Below, piece after piece: positions 7,281 through 10,565 of a stretch of DNA of 10,565 bases. Source of the stretch: JBFJWU01 sp041623475 [NCBI: bacterium] (GTDB lineage Bacteria > J088); the NCBI GenBank assembly GCA_041623475.1, contig JBFJWU010000092.1, positions 1 through 10,565 on the forward strand. The letters run 5' to 3'. Every line of letters begins with the position of its first letter. Position 1 is the first letter of the stretch. Below the pieces are notes generated by a model, which did no database searches, was not told where the DNA came from, and was given only the letters and a program-made list of their open reading frames with translations. The position numbers and the translations under genes were made by a program.

Positions 7281-8919
7281 TGGAGAAATCGAACTGGACC
7301 GGCTGCTTTCGTTTACAAACTGAAACCCGGTGTCTGGCTGCTGTCGGTGCCAGCGGCGCGCGCAACCAGGCAGCGTCAGCCGGTTCGTCGGCAATAACAA
7401 TCGTCCGTGGGCGGTCGCCGCAGTACGCGACCAGGTCATCGTCGTCAGGATGTCCCCAGATCACGTTTGCGCGGTTGGGCGGCGTCACCAGTGCGGAAAC
7501 GCATGGTTGATCACAGACGTTCAGCGGCAGGCTCAGCAGCCCGGCAGAAATGACGCGGGTCCCTGACGCAAGCTCGTCCGAAAGTTGTTGCAGGGGGAAT
7601 GACTCAAACAGGCGAAATCCCCGGGACTGGACCCACGGTTGTTCGTAGACATGGTCCAGCCTTTCCCAGACACGGATTGGCGGGTTGCCGGGATACCACT
7701 CGGTTCCAGCCGACATCGGGACAACCCAGGTCCGGGCACGGGAATTTGCAATCACGCCAAGGTATCCGGGTTCTGTCAGGAATGACAGGTCGGTGAGGAA
7801 TATGTCGTCGTCATTCAGATCCTGCAGGATCGTTTGCAGCGGATAGCGGGATTCGATATTCCAGTAGAATTCGGGCGATGAATACTGAAACCGTGCGAAA
7901 CTGGCAAAAAAGATGAGGCTTACCCCTGCAATCATTACTCGTTCGCCCCAGACGGATGTCGGGCGAATGGATGCCAACCCCAGAGGCCAGGCCATGGTCA
8001 GTGCCAACAGATAACGGCTGTGAAGTGGCGGCTGTAGAACGGCCCAGCCAACAACATGCATCAGCACTGCGGCCGCGAGTATTTTTACAATACACCTGTG
8101 CTGCCGAAGGCCGGCCAATCCAATGATCGCGATAGTGGCGGCCGCGATGGCCCACGGAAGTGGTCCAGTCCAGCCGAATAATTCCAACAGGTCGAGCGGG
8201 CTGACTCCTGATAATCGATCGGGCAGTGTGTAGTTGGTACCTTCGACGACCGTTCGCACCGGACCACGGTATAGATAGACCTCCCACGATGTCGCGATGG
8301 CGAGCAATGCCAGTTCAATCGCGCCGCCAATGCCAACACGATCGCGTTGCCAATTGGATCTGTTGGCAACCAGGATCGTGGCCAGCCACATCGGTGCGCC
8401 GAACGGTGCTGACAGGACTGATACCAGGTTGGGAACGGCTCGCCGCCAACTGAACCCGGCAATATCCCGATAGATTACGCACGCCAGGCCGCCAAGAATC
8501 AGGAATGCATATTGCCGCCCGTGGTGTGCGTAATACAACGGGAACGGGGTCCCCAATAGGAAACCGACGGTCAGCAGGCGCTCGCGCAGGCTGCGATGGT
8601 CACGCCTGGCTGCAGCGGCGAGGACCAGTGCAAGGACCAGCGCAATTACGTGAGGCACTCGAAAAGTCCAGCCGCGGAACGTGCAGTCGCCAAACAGCAG
8701 TTGCCAGGCAAACTCCGTCGTAAAGCCTGCGGACATTGTCAATTTTTCGGACAACGACCACGGCAGGCAGGCTGCCAGTCCAGCCCAGGATTCGTTAAAT
8801 GTTGCCGGCAGCGTGGTTTGCCAGGCGAGATGGTGAGCAATCCCGCAAATGACCAACGCCCACAGGGTCGCTTCGCCTACGGATCTTGCGGGTGTTGGTT
8901 TGTCTGTGATCTGTGCCAT
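7267..8919 (-). CDS. Polytopic membrane protein, probable GT-C-type glycosyltransferase
   Basis: This gene encodes 550 residues. About nine to ten hydrophobic helices (roughly 17-34, 89-105, 112-130, 135-152, 163-185, 196-214, 254-270, 276-295, 300-318, 326-342) are followed by a soluble C-terminal part of about 200 residues. The layout resembles GT39/ArnT/PMT-like GT-C transferases, which move sugars from polyprenyl-phosphate donors on the outer face of the cytoplasmic membrane. Supporting patterns are an acidic residue in the first external loop (E43 in TFNESWAGL, where relatives have a catalytic Asp or Asp-Glu), FRVPHVIAL (86-94), HHGRQYAFLIL (132-141), comparable to the family's ARxYxL segment, and HSRYLLALTMAWPLGLA (300-316). 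The match is by pattern only and the usual DE pair is not present, so substrate and activity are open. The ATG at 8919 is the only good N-terminal start; no Shine-Dalgarno is visible. Its TAA overlaps the fusion gene end by 14 bp. Confidence 0.6.
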   Translation of the reverse strand: MAQITDKPTPARSVGEATLWALVICGIAHHLAWQTTLPATFNESWAGLAACLPWSLSEKLTMSAGFTTEFAWQLLFGDCTFRGWTFRVPHVIALVLALVLAAAARRDHRSLRERLLTVGFLLGTPFPLYYAHHGRQYAFLILGGLACVIYRDIAGFSWRRAVPNLVSVLSAPFGAPMWLATILVANRSNWQRDRVGIGGAIELALLAIATSWEVYLYRGPVRTVVEGTNYTLPDRLSGVSPLDLLELFGWTGPLPWAIAAATIAIIGLAGLRQHRCIVKILAAAVLMHVVGWAVLQPPLHSRYLLALTMAWPLGLASIRPTSVWGERVMIAGVSLIFFASFARFQYSSPEFYWNIESRYPLQTILQDLNDDDIFLTDLSFLTEPGYLGVIANSRARTWVVPMSAGTEWYPGNPPIRVWERLDHVYEQPWVQSRGFRLFESFPLQQLSDELASGTRVISAGLLSLPLNVCDQPCVSALVTPPNRANVIWGHPDDDDLVAYCGDRPRTIVIADEPADAAWLRAPLAPTAARHRVSVCKRKQPVQFDFSITGK

Positions 8920-8925
8920 GGGCTG

Positions 8926-8931
8926 ATTATA
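8926..8931 (-). promoter_or_regulatory. Possible -10 element for the GT-C-like gene
   Basis: On the minus strand TATAAT, a perfect -10 hexamer, lies six bases before the ATG at 8919. No good -35 is found at 16-18 bp. If used, transcription would begin at or next to the A of ATG, giving a leaderless mRNA, which would agree with the missing Shine-Dalgarno. Confidence 0.3.
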
Positions 8932-8989
8932 GCTGCAATGGAGCCCGCAAGCCGATCACAATAACCAGGCCAGACCCCACCTGCGCGCG

Positions 8990-9035
8990 TCCAGTTGTAA
9001 TATTTAGTTAACAATATATATTTTAAATAACTGGA
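8990..9035. repeat. Inverted repeat around an AT-rich core
   Basis: TCCAGTT (8990-8996) and AACTGGA (9029-9035) are perfect 7-bp inverted arms around a very AT-rich 32-bp centre. That centre contains GTTAAC (9007-9012 region) and the palindrome AATATATATT (9013-9022). It sits about 25 bp upstream of the -35 element at 9060, so an operator or UP-like activating element is possible. Chance is not excluded. Confidence 0.35.
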
Positions 9036-9059
9036 GGTAAACAACTTTTTTTAACTGAC

Positions 9060-9089
9060 TTGACACACTTTAGAAATACGTGTTAATAT
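9060..9089 (+). promoter_or_regulatory. Sigma-70-type promoter for the Cys/Gly-rich gene
   Basis: TTGACA (9060-9065) is followed after 18 bp by TAATAT (9084-9089). A TG one base upstream of the -10 (9081-9082) makes it an extended -10. The upstream DNA is rich in A and T tracts, as in UP elements. The predicted start is near 9096, giving a leader of about 205 nt before the ATG at 9302. Confidence 0.65.
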
Positions 9090-9097
9090 ATTGCTGT

Positions 9098-9298
9098 ATG
9101 AAAACGACCTTGGCTATCATGTGCGAAAACCCCCTTTCGCCGCAACGGTTTAGCGGCGCCAGGGCGAGGGGCATCTCGGCGGCTGGCAGTAGTACCATTG
9201 CCGCCGCACCGAGCAAATTTATTGCGCAGGTATTGAATTATGAAACAGCGTTTGTTAGATTGAAGAATACGGATTTTTCCGCTCAGGCGAGGAGTTAG
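9098..9298 (+). CDS. Possible small leader ORF (66 aa), doubtful
   Basis: An ATG at 9098 opens 66 codons ending in TAG at 9296-9298, three bases before the next start. The ATG lies only 8 nt after the -10 hexamer, so it could be read only from a nearly leaderless transcript; there is no Shine-Dalgarno. The product begins MKTTLAIMCENPLSP and has no signal peptide, membrane helix or motif I recognise. Two AGG codons and strong GC hairpins within it fit an untranslated structured leader better. It is kept because its end is tightly placed against the next gene. Confidence 0.2.
   Translation: MKTTLAIMCENPLSPQRFSGARARGISAAGSSTIAAAPSKFIAQVLNYETAFVRLKNTDFSAQARS
9177..9206 (+). other. Strong GC-rich hairpin in the leader
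   Basis: A seven-base-pair all-GC stem (9177-9183 with 9200-9206) is extended by TGG/CCA (9184-9186 with 9195-9197) across a two-base bulge, leaving an 8-nt loop. No run of T follows, so it is not an intrinsic terminator. A regulatory or stabilising role is inferred. Confidence 0.5.
9290..9294 (+). promoter_or_regulatory. Ribosome binding site for the Cys/Gly-rich gene
   Basis: AGGAG lies 7 nt before the ATG at 9302. This near-ideal match and spacing fixes that start codon over the in-frame ATG at 9308. Confidence 0.8.
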
Positions 9299-9301
9299 GA
9301 A

Positions 9302-10565
9302 ATGGGGATGAGGCGAGGAATTTACGGGGGACTGCAGTCGCTGCGGTGGCCGGCATTGATGTTGGCGCTGACGGTGTCGATGCAGTCGGGCGCGGACGTC
9401 TCGGCAATGATTGCCAACGAAGACGACACGGTCTTTGCGGCAGATGAACTGCCGGTACAGTTGGCGGTGCCCCAGGCCAATACGCTGGTTGATGATATCG
9501 GCATCCGGATCAGTACCCGAGGCTTCGAGTTTCTCGGTACTCAGATCCAGTTGATCGTTAATGGTTGGATCCGGACTGATCGCCTCAATACGACCACCTA
9601 TGACGATTACGAAAGTACGATCCAGTATCTGTTGAACGATTTTACAATGGGCTACAAGTTTTCGACCGAGCCGACACTGACCGGCTGCCTGTTGTTGATG
9701 AACCGTGACGATGACAACGGCGGCAATGGCAGTTGCCTGTGCGATTACGAATCCGGCAGTCAGGGCAATACAGACCCGCCGTGGGCAGATACGGTTGACT
9801 GTGACCGCTGCTGGCCGGTGGCCGGTGTCAATAACCCCGTGCCAGCGGCAGGTACCTTTACCGGCTGCCCGGCTGGCCTGGGGGCCCGCCGCTCCCGTTA
9901 TCAGGACCCGGCTGCACCGTCAGATCCGACCTTTTACGACTGGTGCAAGGGGCCGATGGTCGACGAGGTCCTCAGTTTCAATAACTTTAATGCCGACCCT
10001 GACTGTTACAAGCGGGATTCGCAGGATACCGGCGAAACGTGTCCGACAATTTATAATTCCGGCGGTGGCCTGATCACCTGTGGTGACAAGGACGGCGATG
10101 GCCGTTACTGCGACCCCGACTATGATCCCGAGAACGACGTCCGCGTTAACGTCTGGAATGATTCCGGTAATAACCGCCTGGTTCTGGATATCGAACTGGA
10201 AAATTTTCAGGTTGATGGCTGGGTATTCCTGGATATCGGTTGTGATTACTGCCTGTGGGGCAGCGGTGGCCGGTTTGCCAGTGTCAGCGGTATCGATGCC
10301 CGCCTGTATGTTGAATTCGTCAACGGCAACAACCCCACCTGGGCCCGTGATGGTGAGCCCTACAGTGGTGGTGGCGGTGGCGGCGGCGGCGGTGGTGGCG
10401 GCGGCGGCGCTCCCCCCGCCAAGAATCTGGGCAGCTGTAGTGGCGGCTCCGGCGGTGGCGGTGGCTCCGGCGGTGGCGGTGGACCAACGGCTCCGCCGCT
10501 TGAATCGCTCAGTAATGATGCCCTGATCGGCATTAACCTGGTGGTTGATTATGTCAGTATCCAGG
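9302..10565 (+). CDS. Exported Cys-rich protein with poly-Gly linkers (3'-truncated)
   Basis: The frame stays open from the ATG at 9302 to the window end, giving 421 codons. A good AGGAG site supports the start. The N-terminus has basic residues (RR at 4-5), a hydrophobic stretch (WPALMLALTVSM, 16-27) and a small-residue cleavage region near VSA (33-35), so export is likely. The mature part has 14 cysteines (129, 145, 147, 167, 170, 189, 215, 235, 247, 260, 270, 314, 317, 379), suggesting disulfides outside the cytoplasm or metal sites. DKDGDGRYCDPD (262-273) resembles a calcium loop. Fourteen consecutive glycines (356-369), then GGS(G)5S(G)5 (381-394), form flexible linkers before a further domain starting near 400. 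I do not recognise the family; a surface or outer-membrane-associated protein is plausible. Long frames in another register (9705-10073, 10080-10526) are shadows of this gene. Confidence 0.75.
   Translation, partial: MGMRRGIYGGLQSLRWPALMLALTVSMQSGADVSAMIANEDDTVFAADELPVQLAVPQANTLVDDIGIRISTRGFEFLGTQIQLIVNGWIRTDRLNTTTYDDYESTIQYLLNDFTMGYKFSTEPTLTGCLLLMNRDDDNGGNGSCLCDYESGSQGNTDPPWADTVDCDRCWPVAGVNNPVPAAGTFTGCPAGLGARRSRYQDPAAPSDPTFYDWCKGPMVDEVLSFNNFNADPDCYKRDSQDTGETCPTIYNSGGGLITCGDKDGDGRYCDPDYDPENDVRVNVWNDSGNNRLVLDIELENFQVDGWVFLDIGCDYCLWGSGGRFASVSGIDARLYVEFVNGNNPTWARDGEPYSGGGGGGGGGGGGGGAPPAKNLGSCSGGSGGGGGSGGGGGPTAPPLESLSNDALIGINLVVDYVSIQ
10367..10408 (+). repeat. GGY codon tract encoding 14 glycines
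   Basis: Fourteen successive GGT/GGC codons encode an unbroken glycine run. The codons are mixed rather than identical, so it is not a perfect microsatellite, but it could still vary in length by slippage in multiples of three. Confidence 0.9.
10442..10483 (+). repeat. Second Gly/Ser linker tract
   Basis: This tract encodes 14 residues, GGSGGGGGSGGGGG, with two near-identical units of TCC GGC GGT GGC GGT. With the tract at 10367-10408 it brackets a short Pro/Ala/Cys segment and separates the upstream Cys-rich region from the domain starting near 10500. Confidence 0.9.

Larger units (their letters stand above)
9096..9301 (+). other. Structured 5' leader, possible cis-regulatory RNA
   Basis: Between the predicted transcription start and the ATG at 9302 lies a leader with several strong helices. 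GCGAAA (9123-9128) pairs with TTTCGC (9135-9140) around the loop ACCCCC. CGCCGC (9138-9143) pairs perfectly with GCGGCG (9153-9158). CGGCGGC (9177-9183) pairs with GCCGCCG (9200-9206), extended by TGG/CCA. The first two helices share 9138-9140 and are mutually exclusive, and the CCCC loop is complementary to GGGG at 9168-9171. A small CGGA/TCCG hairpin (9270-9281) lies just before the ribosome binding site. I do not recognise a known riboswitch class. A 66-codon reading frame also spans most of this region. Confidence 0.4.

Noticed and set aside
9123-9213. Cyclic-di-GMP (GEMM) riboswitch
   Set aside because: The conserved core sequences and the tetraloop-receptor arrangement I would expect are not present.
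9177-9220. Intrinsic terminator at the 9177-9206 hairpin
   Set aside because: The stem is strong but is followed by CACCGAGCAAATTT rather than a T run, and it lies between a promoter and its gene.
10367-10483. CRISPR or tandem satellite array at the GGC-rich tracts
   Set aside because: The repeats are in-frame glycine codons with mixed third bases, with no spacers.
9705-10526. Two long plus-strand frames (9705-10073 and 10080-10526) as genes
   Set aside because: Both are out-of-frame shadows of the open gene starting at 9302, which has a signal peptide, a good ribosome binding site and no stop; the shadow products are Ala/Thr/Val-rich artefacts of the glycine codon tracts.

Overview
The window looks like a moderately GC-rich chromosomal segment from a Gram-negative bacterium. 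Exported FG-GAP/UnbV-type proteins, an Rnf/Nqr-like membrane domain and an Escherichia-like promoter (TTGACA, 18 bp, TAATAT) would suit a proteobacterium, perhaps an environmental gammaproteobacterium. No marker gene fixes the taxonomy, so this is inference. I see no tRNA, rRNA, CRISPR array, transposase or integrase.

Layout: (1) 1-2140, plus strand: a 5'-truncated radical SAM enzyme with a SPASM/twitch-type C-terminus, joined by a TGATG stop/start overlap to a complete radical SAM protein with a B12-binding-like N-terminal domain. (2) 2126-4375, minus strand: a membrane-anchored TPR-like/seven-motif FG-GAP/UnbV (CRTAC1-family) protein whose end overlaps the second radical SAM gene by 15 bp. 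(3) 4431-7280, plus strand, divergent from the previous gene across 55 bp: a 949-residue protein with an RnfD/NqrB (UnbU)-like membrane domain and a second seven-motif FG-GAP/UnbV domain. (4) 7267-8919, minus strand: a polytopic membrane protein resembling GT-C glycosyltransferases, overlapping the previous gene by 14 bp. (5) 8920-9301: a 382-bp divergent intergenic region with an AT-rich core, an inverted repeat, a strong plus-strand promoter and a hairpin-rich leader. (6) 9302 to the end: an open, 3'-truncated gene for an exported Cys-rich protein with two long glycine tracts.

The most notable object is the 4431-7280 protein. UnbU (RnfD/NqrB-like, integral membrane) and UnbV (exported, ASPIC/UnbV) are known as separate proteins of the conserved enediyne cassette. 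Here both architectures lie in one chain, divergent from a second UnbV-type protein and near two radical SAM enzymes, and no enediyne polyketide synthase is visible. A reasonable but unproven model is a membrane/periplasm-associated modification or electron-transfer system, with the radical SAM pair making or altering a substrate and the propeller proteins acting outside the cytoplasmic membrane. Because the genes lie in several convergent and divergent units, functional linkage is inference from proximity only. The terminal Cys/Gly-rich gene has its own promoter and is probably a separate unit.
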